A DNA stretch of 64,000 nt from Oleoguttula mirabilis. Taxonomy: Eukaryota > Ascomycota > Dothideomycetes > Mycosphaerellales > Teratosphaeriaceae. The position numbers and the translations under genes are program-made. The stretch is taken from positions 62,001 through 126,000 of the forward strand of contig JAVFHQ010000044.1 of assembly GCA_035135055.1 (NCBI GenBank). The letters are read 5' to 3'. The notes beneath the pieces are model-generated. The model was not told where the DNA came from, did not search any database, and saw only the letters and a program-made list of their open reading frames with translations. Below are positions 10,619 to 22,158 of the stretch, in pieces (position 1 is the first letter of the stretch; each line of letters opens with the position of its first letter).

Positions 10619-10749
10619 TTTTGGGCCTTCATTTGACTGGTAGTTGTAAAGCCGTACGTAGCCTCAGGTAGTAGTACTTTCAAACACAATACATCAATGC
10701 CCATCGCGCCGTCAACCGCCTCAACGCCATGCAGTATGCCGTCAGCAGT

Positions 10750-13329
10750 CTACTGTGCCTTGATAGCATTGCCCAGCGCACCACCCGTGAACCCACTCCC
10801 ACCACCTCTGCCGCCAAACGCACCCCGTCCTCTGTTGCCACCCCTGCCACCGCCACGGCCGCCACGACCACCACGGCCGCCCTGCCTCTCAAACGCGTTA
10901 GCCGAGCCCGCCGTCCGCTGCTCCAGCACCCTCTCGTTCGACTCGATGAGATTCTGCGCCTTGTCGGCAAGCGTGAGCGACAAGCTTTGCAGTCTGCTGA
11001 GCTCAACGCCCTTGCGGAAGATGATAGCGCTGTTGACCTGGTCGAGCGCGGCGGCAAGCTCCTCGTGGTGGATCATCTTGCTGACGAGTGCAGTGACCTT
11101 GGATTCTGACAAGTCGAACATGCCGGCCAAGTTCGAGACTGACAGGGTGTCGTAGAAGGGAGCGTAAGTGAAGAGGTAGGTACGCAGACCCTCTTCTTGT
11201 ATCTGCTGCTCAAGCATGTGCTTGATCTCTGCACTGCCAGGCAGCAGGTCCCAGATCTTGATGCTGGTGATGAACTCCGCCGACTTTTTCCACTCGCCGG
11301 CTGCCAGCGCCTTCGACGCCTGCATGACATGGTCGCGGGTGTTCTCGGGCGGGCCGGTGAAGATCTGGCGCTCATGGTACTCCAACATGCGGCGGTAAGA
11401 CTTGGAGATGACGCGCTTCTTCAAATCGGGTGAGCTGCCAGCCTGGGCCAGCGTCGGGATCTCCAGGAGCATGGAGCAGGTAAGGTAGACACACTCCAGC
11501 AGCTCGAGGTTGATGTGCATGTGGAAGGGCAGCTGGCGTTGGCGCTCAAGACGCTCTTGCTCGGGTGTGATTTGTGAGTAGCGCTGGATCTGCAAACCTT
11601 GCGCGAGCAGCTCCTTCTGACGCTGAGAACCGCAAATATCTTGCAATGCAGTCTGGCACTCGTAGACGAGACCGGCACGGAAAGCGCACAGGCCGACTTG
11701 CGTGAGTGTGCGGTTGAACAGGATCTGGGTGTTGACGTCGAAACTGTTGATGGTCTCCTGGAGATGTGACATGAGCATCATGTCGCGGGATCGGTAGTAT
11801 TGGTCGTGAAGTGCGAGGTGGTAGATCTGGCACAGCATGGCGCGAGCGCGGATGATGCCGTCGGAATGCTGGAACAGGTAGCCGGCGAGAGTCTGTACGA
11901 TTTGGGTGACCTCAGTGCCTTGCAACCGTGGCGTGATTGTAGAGTCGAGCTCTGATGGGACAACTTTCCAGGTGTTCTCTTCGAGGATGGTGACGACTTG
12001 CGCAGGCTTGAAGTAGACGTGCTCCAGGCGGCGCATGACGACGCGGTTCACGTTGTCTTGCGATGCCTCCAGCTTCGGGTTCGACTTCAGGCGCTCGGCG
12101 TAGAGCATGGAGCGCACGATGTTGGTATAGAGTGAGCCCTCGTCTTGCAGACGCTCGACATATTCTGCGGTGTGCGGGTCGATGTGTTGCAGCACCCTGG
12201 TAAGCTCATCATCCAAGCGCTCGACGAACGATACGACGCTACCTGGGATCTTGAAGATCTCGTCAGCAGTGATGGTAGGCTGCTTGTCATCGTCCTCCCA
12301 CTCCTCGGCGCCTTCGATGACAACAATCTCAGGGCTTGCCTCTAGAATGCTGAGAAGGTTGCCGATCTCCTGCTGAGCCAGCTTCCACTGCTCCTGCGCC
12401 ATTTGAGAGCCAGTGCCTGAGGTGAGATCGAAGCGGGTTGCGATAAGTGTAAGAAGGACCCGGATGCGCTGGTAGTCTGTGGTCGCCACATCGAACAGCC
12501 TCTCCATGATCCGGATCTGCTCCAAGCGGTCTGTGTTCTTCCTGCCTCGCGACTCGACTATGGACTTGAGGTGCTTCAGGATACTCTCTGGCGTGTACAC
12601 CATAGCCTTGCCACCGGCCCCAACCATCGTGAAGCCATCGTCGTCACCATCGAGCGTGTTCTCGTTGTCCAGCAGCTTCTTCTTTGGCTTCTTCGGCGCG
12701 GGTGCGGTCTCCTCGACAACATCTTCCTTCATGAACTCCGCTGGATCTTTCCGGAATGCCTCGATGTCATCGTGGTACTCCCGGTTGTTCTTCCTGATCT
12801 TCTGCCGTAGCGCGTTGAGGCCTTTCTGTGCGATCGGGTTCATCTTCTTCGGTGTGACCTTCTGCTTCTCAAACGCCTCGGTGACCTGTGTCTCCAGCTC
12901 TGCAATGGTCTTGATGAACATCTTCGGCGCCTTGCCGTCTAGGGCACGCTGAAGCGTTGGAAGCTGCCTGTTCATCTTGTCATACTGTTCGTTGATGGTG
13001 TTCCAGTCGCTGATCTTCTGCGCATTCTCGATCAACCGGATGGTGCCCTCCAGCTCGTCGAAGCGCTTGTCCTTTGCGGACTTGACCACCGTGACCTTCT
13101 CTTCGTCGCTCTCATCACTCTCGTCCGAGACCTCGCGCAAGAATCGGTTGGCACCGGACTTTCCACCCTCCTCATCACTGCTGGAGTCATCATCGTCCTC
13201 CTCAGCGTCGGAATCGTCTTCTGAAGAGGAGGCGTCAGACTTGGCCGCCGTCGCCTCCTCGCCGTACAGCTCCTCCTCTTCGGAAGAGCTGTCGCTCGAA
13301 CTGTCGCTGCCGTGGAAGAATCGAGACAT
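10750..13329 (-). CDS. NIP1: eukaryotic translation initiation factor 3 subunit C
   Basis: Core eIF3 scaffold subunit of the 43S pre-initiation complex. Uninterrupted 859-residue frame, within the usual fungal length, with ATG start (MSRFFHGSDSSSDSSSEEEE). The N-terminal 110 residues are an acidic Ser/Asp/Glu tract typical of Nip1, the part that contacts eIF1/eIF5. The central helical region follows, including DRLEQIRIMERLFDVA. The PCI domain lies toward the C-terminus (about 600-790), ending in the winged-helix stretch LSVSNLAGMFDLSESKVTALVSKMIHHEELAAALDQ. The last 60 residues are an RGG-type tail (repeated GGRGG) that probably binds RNA and is a likely arginine-methylation target. It diverges from the LPAELRNRMYEL-type gene. 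Confidence 0.96.
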   Translation of the reverse strand: MSRFFHGSDSSSDSSSEEEELYGEEATAAKSDASSSEDDSDAEEDDDDSSSDEEGGKSGANRFLREVSDESDESDEEKVTVVKSAKDKRFDELEGTIRLIENAQKISDWNTINEQYDKMNRQLPTLQRALDGKAPKMFIKTIAELETQVTEAFEKQKVTPKKMNPIAQKGLNALRQKIRKNNREYHDDIEAFRKDPAEFMKEDVVEETAPAPKKPKKKLLDNENTLDGDDDGFTMVGAGGKAMVYTPESILKHLKSIVESRGRKNTDRLEQIRIMERLFDVATTDYQRIRVLLTLIATRFDLTSGTGSQMAQEQWKLAQQEIGNLLSILEASPEIVVIEGAEEWEDDDKQPTITADEIFKIPGSVVSFVERLDDELTRVLQHIDPHTAEYVERLQDEGSLYTNIVRSMLYAERLKSNPKLEASQDNVNRVVMRRLEHVYFKPAQVVTILEENTWKVVPSELDSTITPRLQGTEVTQIVQTLAGYLFQHSDGIIRARAMLCQIYHLALHDQYYRSRDMMLMSHLQETINSFDVNTQILFNRTLTQVGLCAFRAGLVYECQTALQDICGSQRQKELLAQGLQIQRYSQITPEQERLERQRQLPFHMHINLELLECVYLTCSMLLEIPTLAQAGSSPDLKKRVISKSYRRMLEYHERQIFTGPPENTRDHVMQASKALAAGEWKKSAEFITSIKIWDLLPGSAEIKHMLEQQIQEEGLRTYLFTYAPFYDTLSVSNLAGMFDLSESKVTALVSKMIHHEELAAALDQVNSAIIFRKGVELSRLQSLSLTLADKAQNLIESNERVLEQRTAGSANAFERQGGRGGRGGRGGGRGGNRGRGAFGGRGGGSGFTGGALGNAIKAQ

Positions 13330-13759
13330 GTTGGCGGTTGTTCGACTTTCGTGAGGTGCCTTTCGCAGGCAGCTGGTATATTTTGTGCTGTTGCTGCTGC
13401 CTTGTCGGGGAGACTCACGCTCTAAAGGGTTGGCTTGAGAGTTATGCGGTCAGGCGAGGTTGATGCAGCCCGCCAAAAACTGAAATGGTGTGGAGCGGAA
13501 CCTGCCGCTGTCACCCAAAATCTTGGCACTCATCGGACACAGAGAGGAGGCATACTCTGTTCACGTTCACGCAATCAATGTTCCAACCTTGACTCTCCAG
13601 GCTCGGCGGCCCTGTAGCACCTGCGTGACATAGTGCTGGTGCTGTTGCGCGTACTCCGCCCTCGTCAAATCGATGCACAAACGGCGATGAACAATCACTC
13701 ACATGCCTCGTCTACATCTCATGTGAACAGTGGCCTTCACTCTAGGTCACGGATTTACA
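13330..13759. promoter_or_regulatory. divergent eIF3c / hypothetical gene spacer
   Basis: A 430-bp spacer between two divergent starts. No specific element was recognised. Confidence 0.35.
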
Positions 13760-14860
13760 ATGAGTTCGGAGAGCAGCGTCACACCAAGAAGCTCACACAC
13801 GCGAGCAAGGTGAGCTTGTTTTCAGCATCAGTGAACTCGTGGACACCACCACTGCCCAAGACCGATACACCGGACTTGCTCATGTCGCCTACCAGCGGAA
13901 TTGCGTAACCGGATGTACGAGCTGACATTGTATGCGGCTGGCGTATGCCATGTTGGTAAGCGAGAGTGGACTGAGCCCGCATTGTTGCTCTCGTCGAAAC
14001 AGATCACGAGCGAAGCACTCCCAGTGTTCTTCGGCAACAACCTCTTCGTCCTGCATCTCAATTTGGACCGCAGCGAGCAAATAGCCGGCATATGCTATTG
14101 GCTAAACCGAGTCACCGTTGCGTGCCACTCATCGAAACCATTTGGCGGCTGGAAGATCCTAGTGTCTGGAACAATATTGCTGAATCTCCTTTCGCTTCTG
14201 CCACTATTCGAGCTGCTACGCAGGGCCGGCATCAGCAGCTCAGGAGCATTGTCCACTGCTCAGCTCGAGAGCGAATCAGCGGCGATTGTGGATGCCTACA
14301 CGAAGCGGTTATCGCATTTCTTCCGCGATTGGGAAAGGTCGCCAGGCAGAGACTCGGACTGTTACTACCTGACACTCTTGTTCGCGCTAGCAGACAAAGC
14401 ACACCATGAGGGTTGGGACGAAGTGACTTTTGGCAAGCAGTACAGACATGTGGTCACGCGACGTGTGGCGTTCAACAACCGCAGAGCCTTGGCGACCGTG
14501 CTAGCCAGAGGTACTCCGAAGAACCAGAGGAATGGCCACGGAAGCAGGTGCATAGTCGACCACGGAAGTCATAAGCGACTTACACGTAACCGGGTCGTCG
14601 ATGAAGGCAGGCGCAATACCGGTACACAAGACAAGTCCAACGTCGAGAGACGCTCACCGAGTCATCATCCTAGAGTAATAATGGACAATACGGCAGCTGA
14701 GCCCAGTCAAGACTTCTGCGATGATCACATTGTACGCCGGCCAGATTTTAATGTCGGCATCATGTCGGAGCTTGCCGGAGAGTTCGACTGTCGTAGAGAA
14801 GCAGTGGGACCATACTGCACGACGGACGGCTGTCACATTCCACGTCGACACCGCCACTAG
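13760..14860 (+). CDS. LPAELRNRMYEL-type hypothetical protein
   Basis: Two exons, 13760-13809 and 13861-14860, with a 51-bp GT-AG intron (donor GTGAGC, acceptor CCAAG); 349 residues. Splicing reconstructs the family signature in order: LPAELRNRMYELTLY (about residue 30), ALLLSSKQITSEALPVFFGNNLF and a following variable region. This N-terminal pair (degenerate F-box-like helix followed by a LTCRQIRxEALPxFYxxNxF-type block) is very common in Dothideomycete proteomes. No catalytic residues are apparent and the molecular role is unknown. A further intron near the 3' end cannot be excluded because the last 100 residues are low in family signal. Confidence 0.65.
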
Positions 14861-14952
14861 CGAACATTGCTTTGTGCCATGGGCGACGCATGATCCCGAT
14901 GTTGCCCGTGCCACCTCGAACAGCAAGCGACCCTACGTCTTGTGCCGGTCGG

Positions 14953-15789
14953 TCACCACCGACTCATCTGCCCTTGCAAGCCAAGCCGCTCCATGCGCCA
15001 GGCTCCTCGTGCAGCAGGACGAGCTGGAAGCTCTCGCGCTATCCCGTGGCCCACTGCGAGCTCCTCCTCATCCGGCCTTGCGCCCATGTTCTCCTGCAGT
15101 CCAGCGGCATCATATTCGCGCTCGATCTGACGTTCATATGCCAAGGCCCGCTCGTCGCCGAAGTTGCCATGTCGGTCGTGCATATGTGTGTATACCTCCT
15201 CGTGCGTTGGCAGAATCTCCATACACGTAAAGCAAAAGTCCGCTTTACAGCCTGGACATTGCATATGATTGCAACCTTGATTCTTTTGAATGATGGTACT
15301 GCACCGCTTGCATCGCTTGGCCCCAACCTCCAGCATCCACTGCTCCAGTGCTCGCAGATAGCCAGTAACGCGGTCCTGATGCTGTTGACACCTCTCGCCA
15401 AAGTGCTGTTCGACTTTGCACCCGACGCAGGTGACTGTGAAGCATATCGGACAGATGTTCTCGTCTCCGCACTCATGCAACTTGTTATGCTCTGCATCCC
15501 ATCCCAATGCATTGAGCATACTCTTTGGGGTGGTCATGGAGGTGTGCTTCGGTGACCAACTGCATGGGGTTTACAAGGCTGCCGAGCTCCAGGTTTGCCC
15601 GCATAAGTTGCATGGGTGGGCTGATACCACATCCTCCAATGCCGTCGTTACCAGCTCGACTCGCATCTTCGGTCGTAACGTTTGCAGGAATTTAATATCG
15701 CTGGGCACCATGCCAGCGCCGAATGTGGCCTTCACTCTAGTAGGGAGCATGTAAGTAAAGGAACCTGACGGAGCGTTCTTCTGCGTCAC
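14953..15789 (-). pseudogene. RBR-type (IBR-RING2) ubiquitin ligase, 5'-truncated
   Basis: Two pieces. 15789-15571 reads VPSDIKFLQ..HPCNLCGQTW, like the linker after RING1 into an IBR. 15537-14953 carries CPICFTVTCVGCKVEQHFGERC (end of an IBR) and a RING2, CKRCSTIIQKNQGCNHMQC followed by CPGCKADFCFTC. The RING2 cysteine in the GCNHMQC motif, which accepts ubiquitin in RBR ligases, is present. I find no RING1 upstream, and joining the pieces requires an unseen intron or frame change across 15538-15570. It is either a decayed or truncated copy, or a gene whose 5' exons I failed to recognise. The C-terminal extension (about 70 residues) is not family-typical. Confidence 0.5.
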
Positions 15790-15978
15790 ATCAGCATCCA
15801 GCGTTTCTGCCTTGAGGCTCGAACGACATACGCTAATCAGACTTCCCTCTGTGTCCTTTTGCGCGGCAGCAGAGATTTTTCAAACATATGCAGTTGCTGT
15901 CGGCCGCTCTGCACTAAAGCTTCGGCTAATCAATTTGTGGTATATAATATTCAATTTGTTTCATCTACAACATCAATT

Positions 15979-16126
15979 GGTGAGGTGGCCGAGCGGTTAA
16001 GGCGCTGTTCGTATCATCTCTCATCTCAAAGTATCAACCAGCATCACTGACCCATCCAACAGAGCTTAAGGTATCATTGATTCCGCTAGTTCGTTTAGAG
16101 CATGGGTTCGAGTCCCATCCTCATCA
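15979..16126 (+). tRNA. type-II tRNA (Leu-like) with abnormal anticodon region
   Basis: The acceptor stem GGTGAGG (15979-15985) pairs with CCTCATC (16119-16125, one G-T pair), followed by discriminator A. The D-arm TGGCCGAGCGGTTAAGGC fits leucine/serine tRNAs. The T-arm ATGGG-TTCGAGT-CCCAT (16102-16118) is perfect. The span is 148 nt against about 85 for an intronless type-II tRNA. At the normal anticodon position (after CTGTT, 16005-16009) no Leu or Ser anticodon is present, and position 33 is not T. A canonical Leu(AAG) loop TTAAGGT occurs at 16066-16072, about 56 nt too far downstream. It could be an intron-bearing gene in an unusual arrangement or a disrupted tRNA-Leu. Confidence 0.7.
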
Positions 16127-17526
16127 ACATTCTTTTGCCGTGCGCATGGGTAGGCGATCAACAAGCGTAGCGCGATGTAGCGACATGTTCGCTACCGAGC
16201 GATGGTGGAACGAAGAAGAGTGTGCGCCGGCACACCTCCAAGCTACGTTGAGGTAGTATGGCTTGGAGATATGGTCGTTGACTTCCCTAGCGGATTGGAC
16301 TGAAGCCAGCAAGTGCGTTGCTGAGATACAACGGACACAGCGTTTGCGGAGTTTCTCACCATGCGCGGTGCGTGCGAGAAGATGTCTGAAAGTTGGTGGA
16401 AGAAAAACGCGGTTCTGAGGTCGCTGCGGTGCTGCCTGATGATCTTTAAGCCTCGTAGGGCTGATGCCGTGCATCTCGCTTCGAGCGGGATTTAGCGGCA
16501 GTACAAACTCACTCTGATATGCTTCGGTGTACGCTTAAGTCTTATTAAAGTGGCGGCAGCATACATAAAGCTTATTTCTGTGGAAGGGTTCATTATCGTT
16601 CTCCATTGTCTACTTCCAGTAGCCGTAGTGACAGAAACGGCATGTCATCAACACTACTGAGAGGCACGAGAGGGTAACAGCTTCAAGGAGTGCATTCTCA
16701 CGACATCTGACCGACAGCATGCCGTCCCTTCAGGGGATGCCTCCTTCTTCTACTGGGAACTAACAAACTGCGCTCTCCATACTGCACTCTACAGCATCGA
16801 CTGGAGCTGGAAAACGCCATTGTTAAAAGCACAGAATATTTGCGAGCTATGGGATGCGGCGAAGCAGGACCACTATCCGTGAGATCTAACTTGTCCGTCA
16901 AACGAACGGCCTCGTTCTCTCGCAGCGACTGCCACTGGTCCCGCAACACCAGGCTCCGCGTGTGTCACGAATGTAGACAACGATCGGGAGTGCGGTGTAT
17001 TTGCATCGAGCGACGACGACCAAGAAGAATGTGACGCATCTATTAGATATATTATCTATCGATTCCAATAGGCCCTTATCGGGCTGTAACGTGATACATG
17101 TACTGGATTGGCAAGCACCTAACAAGGATCTTGTTGAAGTTCTGTCACCTACCGCCGCCGGGATAACGAAGCGTCCTGTTATTATGTAGAGTGTGGGCAT
17201 TGAGAAGGACGTTGGGCTTGTGGACTCTACGAGCCTCTCTTCTCCCGTGGTCGGATATGCCGGTCGTACTGGCCTGCACTGGTGCTACCACAACGACCTA
17301 CACGCATGGGCACATCGATCAGGGTGTCTGTATACCACGCCACGCCACGCCACTGCTTTCAGCGAGCGCAAGACCTTGTGCCTCTGTGTATACGGGTTTG
17401 CACAGATGCACAGACTTTCGGAGAGGATGAGGAAGACATGCTGCTTAGATGGAAACTTCCGCCTGCCACGACCCTGGTGTCGTCCAGGCTGCTCGGCCGA
17501 CCTGGAACTATAATAGCAGCCACCGG
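16127..17526. other. gene-poor interval
   Basis: No supportable gene in 1.4 kb. Open frames on both strands lack family signals, and several begin at non-ATG codons. It separates the tRNA from the 3' end of the dehydrogenase. Confidence 0.4.
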
Positions 17527-18348
17527 TTACTTCAACCCACCGGACAGCAGTATGCTCTGCCCGGTAATATACCCCGTCCGACACAGCATCGTGACGACAT
17601 TTGCGCATTCCTGCGTACTTCCAGACCTACCGACTGGGATGTTCTTCACATCGCCCGGCGTGCCCTTCAAGTCGTCCTCTGTGGCTATCATGCCCGTGCC
17701 CGTGATCATGGCAGGCGCGACATCGTTGAAGGTGATGCCATCCTTGCCCAACTTGTTCGCCAGGTTCTTACTCAGGCCTTGCACGCCAGCCTTCGAGGCC
17801 GAGTAATGGCAGCCGTTGATGCTGGTGCCCGTCGCGGCTATGGAAGAGATGTACACCACGCGTCCCCATTTCTGCTCTAGCATGTGCGGGATGGCGAGCT
17901 TGGTGATGATGAAGCTCGACCTCAGGTTCACGTTGATTGTGTAGTCCCACTCCTCGATGCTGATATCCAAGATATTGGATGTTCGTTTGCCATACCCGGC
18001 GTTTACGACCAACATATCCGGATGTTGTCCATGCTCCTGCTTCACTTCATCGAACAGGCGGGTCAGGTCGTCGTCTTTTGCTACATCGCATTGGTGGGCG
18101 CTGAGCTTGTGGTCGCCGGCCTGTGGCTTTAACTCGTTGATCAGCTGCTCCAAAGCGGTCTTGTTGGTGCTGTAAGTAAGGGCGAGCGAAGCGCCGGCCG
18201 CAAAGAGATCGCGTGCACATGCTGCGCCTATCCTGCGCTTTCATGAGTGAGCGTTCGATGCCTCGAGTAGGTGTGTGGACCAAGCGTACCCGCCCGAAGC
18301 CCCAGTGATGAGGGCCAGCCGGCCTTTGATCTCGTTGTCGACCGTCAT
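17527..18348 (-). CDS. short-chain dehydrogenase/reductase
   Basis: Classical SDR, 254 residues, from exons 18348-18290 and 18232-17527. The 57-bp intron (18233-18289) splits the nucleotide-binding loop; splicing restores LITGASGGIGAAC (TGxxxGxG, residues 15-22), the NAD(P)-binding turn. NAG lies at 97-99, catalytic Ser near 149-150 and the YxxxK pair at Tyr163/Lys167 (YSASK). The C-terminal GYITGQSILLSGG is typical of 3-oxoacyl-[ACP]-reductase-like and 3-hydroxybutyrate-dehydrogenase-like SDRs. Substrate cannot be assigned. It diverges from HMG-CoA synthase across 1.1 kb; no functional link is evident. Confidence 0.88.
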
Positions 18349-19457
18349 ATTAGCTCGCGGATCGTATCTCCTCGGTCAAAATGGGCACAGCCTACCTTTT
18401 ATATGCCTGCGGTCTCGTTGTCTTCACCCTTCGTACTGACCCCGCCGGCAACTGACGGTGCTCGGCAGAGGTTAGAAGCCGAGCCGCCCGAGTTATCGGC
18501 AAAGGAGACAGACACACGAATATGAACGGTTGCACAGATATCAGAACCTCACTCGATCTATAGGATTAGGGTACGCAATAACGGCAAAGGGGGCTGCCAC
18601 TAACATCACCGGATGCTTTCGTTGCTGCCTTGGAGCAGTCTATGACCAGTCGCTGGTACTCCCTCGGTTGGGGCAATGCTGAGATGTTGCATGTTGGCGG
18701 CCTTTGCACTCATGATATGGTCCAAGCTTGTCGTACGACGACGATACCAATTACATAGTCTGCCCGAGAAGGCGGTACCTTATGGTACGATATCCAGAGA
18801 TCAGGCAGAGAGTCGTCAGAGAGCTTCTCGACGGCGACGGGCGACGCTACCGTCACAGTGCCGTGGCTATTTCGTAGGGGCAGGTGCGGGAAGGACGGTG
18901 AGGTGCTTTCCGTCCAAAATCAACATTGGCAAAACGACAAAACCGTTGAGGCTGGCGCGGTGTCGCGTGGCGCATCGAATCATCGTGGCTGCTTTTCGCT
19001 TGCTCAGCGGCTCTCAGCAGGCCATGCACAGAATCCGCCGAAGAGCCGAACTGTCGAAGACCCTGGAAACTTGGCAAGCCAGAAGTTTGTTAGGTATAGC
19101 GTGGTCTTACGCCACGAGTGACGCCCGGTTCCTGCATGATAGGCAGGGGTGCGCGAAGTGGGCAGATTTTCTTGAGCTTCATTTCAACGGGGTGAAAGGC
19201 AGTAGATCTGCTAACTCACCTTTGCATCGAACCTCCCGACTCCTCACAGTCCTCCGTCTCACTGTACATACTCTTCGACGAAGTTTCCCACGTTCAGAGC
19301 TCAAGAAACCGTCTTTGTTGCCTGCCCATACCCCACACAAACATTGTTCTTGGTTTCTCTGCCTTCACCGCAACCAGGCAAAAGTTTCCACGCGAGTCGC
19401 ACGCGACCGTCCACAACAGCCCATACAGATCTCGCGCGACCGCGCACTTCCGCCAGC
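18349..19457. promoter_or_regulatory. divergent SDR / HMG-CoA synthase spacer
   Basis: 1.1 kb between divergent starts. A long open frame on the + strand (about 18676-19521) crosses the HMG-CoA synthase start in a different frame and has no family signal. I recognised no sterol-regulatory element with certainty. Confidence 0.4.
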
Positions 19458-20915
19458 ATGGAGAGCCGTCCCCAGAATGTTGGCATCAAGGCCATGGAGC
19501 TCTACTTTCCCAGCCAAGTGAGTGATGCAGCAATAAACTGATGCCATACATCTCGAAGTCCTCAAGAGCCGTGAATTGACTGTGTTGCGCAGTGCGTCGA
19601 CCAAAGCGAGCTCGAGAAGTTCGACGGCGTCGCGGCGGGCAAATACACCATCGGCCTCGGCCAGACCAAGATGTCCTTCTGCGACGACCGCGAGGACATC
19701 TACTCCCTCACCCTCACAACCGTCTCTTCCCTCTTCAAGAAGTACAACATCGATCCCGCGTCAATCGGACGCCTCGAAGTCGGCACCGAGACTCTCCTGG
19801 ACAAGTCGAAGTCGGTCAAGAGCGTGTTGATGCAGCTGTTTGAGAAGTCGGGCAACTTCAACGTCGAGGGTGTTGATACGATCAATGCCTGCTACGGCGG
19901 CACCAACGCGCTCTTCAACGCGATCAACTGGTTCGAATCGTCTGCCTGGGACGGCAGGAACGCTATCGTGGTTGCGGGCGACATTGCGCTCTACAAGAAG
20001 GGCGCTGCACGACCGACTGGCGGTGCTGGGTGCGTTGCTATGCTCATTGGCCCGGACGCGCCATTGGTCCTAGAGCCAGGTCTCAGAGGAAGCTACATCA
20101 CACACGCCTACGACTTCTACAAGGCGGATCTGACCAGCGAGTACCCGCTCGTGGACGGCCATTTCAGCATTCAGTGCTACACCGAGGCCGTGGACAGTTG
20201 CTACAAGGCATACAATGCCCGCGAGAAGAAGCTCAAGAGCCAACACATAAACGGCGCGACAAATGGTGCGCACGCCGACCCAGACACGCCGCTTGACCGC
20301 TTCGACTACATGTGCTTCCACGCCCCAACCTGCAAGCTTGTGTCGAAGAGCTACGCCCGCCTGCTCTACAACGACTACCTCGCCGACCCGGAGAACGCAC
20401 TCTTCAAGGACGTCCCGGCCGAGCTGAAGGGCATGCCCTATGCGCAGAGCGTCACCGACAAGACCGTCGAGAAGACCTTCGTCGCGCTCTCCAAGAAGCG
20501 CTTCGCCGCCCGCGTCCAGCCTTCCATCGAGGTCCCGACCATGTGCGGCAACATGTACTGCGCCTCCGTCTACAGCTCCCTCGTCTCGCTCATCACCAAC
20601 GTCAGCTCCGACGACATCCAGGGCAAGAGGCTCGGCATCTTCTCCTACGGCTCCGGGCTCGCGTCGTCCATGTTCAGCATCAAGGTCAACGGCTCGACGG
20701 AGGAGATGAGGAGCAAGATCGACCTGCACAAGAGGCTAGAAGACAGGCGGACGGTGGCGCCGGAGGTGTACGACGAGATGTGCAATATGCGGGAGCGGGC
20801 ACATTTGCAGAAGGACTACAAGCCCAAGGGCAGCCCGGAGACGATTGTGCCCGGGACGTACTATTTGACGAATGTGGATGATATGTTTAGGAGGGCGTAC
20901 GAGATCAAGCAGTAG
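19458..20915 (+). CDS. ERG13: hydroxymethylglutaryl-CoA synthase
   Basis: Condenses acetyl-CoA with acetoacetyl-CoA to HMG-CoA, the second step of the mevalonate route to sterols and isoprenoids. Exons 19458-19517 and 19593-20915 (75-bp intron, GTGAGT..GCGCAG), 460 residues, full family length. Splicing joins GIKAMELYFPSQ to CVDQSELEKFDGV. The catalytic cysteine is Cys120 in NACYGGTNAL. Other family blocks are KYTIGLGQ, ETLLDKSKSVK, GGAGCVAMLIG, FDYMCFHAPTCKLV (with the active-site His) and the C-terminal YLTNVDDMFRRAY. No N-terminal mitochondrial presequence is seen, as expected for the cytosolic fungal enzyme. Confidence 0.97.
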
Positions 20916-22158
20916 GCAGTATACATGTGTCGGCAAGGGTATGGAGTCCGATTGACACCCAGGCTCCAGGGTAGCAAAAGTGAAGTGCCGGAGAATGACA
21001 CAAGCATGATCGCGGTGTCGCGCGTTGTTCCGAGTCACAGGACATTCTCCTGCATACCATCATATACCTATATGCATCTGCGATATGGTACTCGCTCATC
21101 CTTGATCTCAGACATCCAGTATCACTCAGGCACATGTTTCACGACGGCGTGGAGTCTACCGGGCCTAGACCTGTACCTAAGGTATTTAGCATAGTGGAGT
21201 GCGCCAGCAGGGGGGCGAAATTACAGCATCAAACAAAGGAAGTGTTTTCGCTACCTGCACAGGCTGCACTCTCCTCTCGAATGATCCCGGTCGTTATACC
21301 TCCGAATCATATGCGTGTGATAGGCACAATCTTCGGTATGCCCATTGCCAAGAGCACCGAGCTGTTGCAGCGGACTGTGAGGCTACTACTACGCCGCTAC
21401 TGTCTGTCACTCGTGAAGATCACCAGCCAGCTATTCCCAATTCAAGCTTCATGAAGCCGTCTGGCCCGTCTCGCCGGCGGCCGATCGCTGGTGCTTTCGC
21501 GCTAAAGCCTACCTAATGATGAAAAGAACCAAAAGATGTCGGTGGGCGCGGAGACTTGAGAGAGGATCGTGAAACAGCGAGCCCACACAGTACACCCCGC
21601 AGAGAAGGCTGCGCCGCTGGCTCGATTGTAACTAGTAGGTAACAATGTGTGGTCCTGCAGGCGCATGTCCATGATCACGGTTATCACCTGTTATCATTCG
21701 GTAGGTACCTTACCTTATGCTACGCAACGAGATACGAATTACAGCCAGCCTCACCAGCCTATGAGACGTTATGCGGTGCTTCCGTTGTTTTGAGTTCCAA
21801 CGTTCCTAAAACTGCACCGCGGCGCATCATCGGGGTGCAACATGCGCTCCGTGCCCCGCGACAGCCTGAGCCAAGCCGTCTCCTCGAGTCTGCATTGGGA
21901 GGGGGCGGCATCAGCCGACGGCGCTGGTGTCAGCGTCGCTCCCTCTTTCCTCGGGACCGCAACATCGATCTTCGACATCGCACATCCCGCACCAATTCGC
22001 GCACCGCCGACCACTCATTCGTCATTCTTTGCACTTCGAGCACGGCGGTGTGCTTCTGGACGCGAGCAAGGGGCCGCACTGAAGGACAAGAGAACGACAC
22101 GCGGGGCGTTGGCAGTGACGGGGCTGTGTAGGCCGGAAGGCCGCTTACCTGGACGACC
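20916..22158. other. intergenic region
   Basis: 1.2 kb with no supported gene. It carries the 3' region of HMG-CoA synthase and the promoter of the next membrane-protein gene. No repeats or motifs of note were recognised. Confidence 0.4.

Noticed and set aside
13801..13830. Intron GTGAGC..TTTTCAG of 17 bp in the LPAELRNRMYEL-type gene
   Set aside because: Far too short; the 51-bp alternative ending at 13860 keeps phase and restores the family signature.
18676..19521. 281-residue open frame on the + strand
   Set aside because: It overlaps the HMG-CoA synthase first exon in another frame, is Arg-rich without hydrophobic-core pattern, and shows no family signature.
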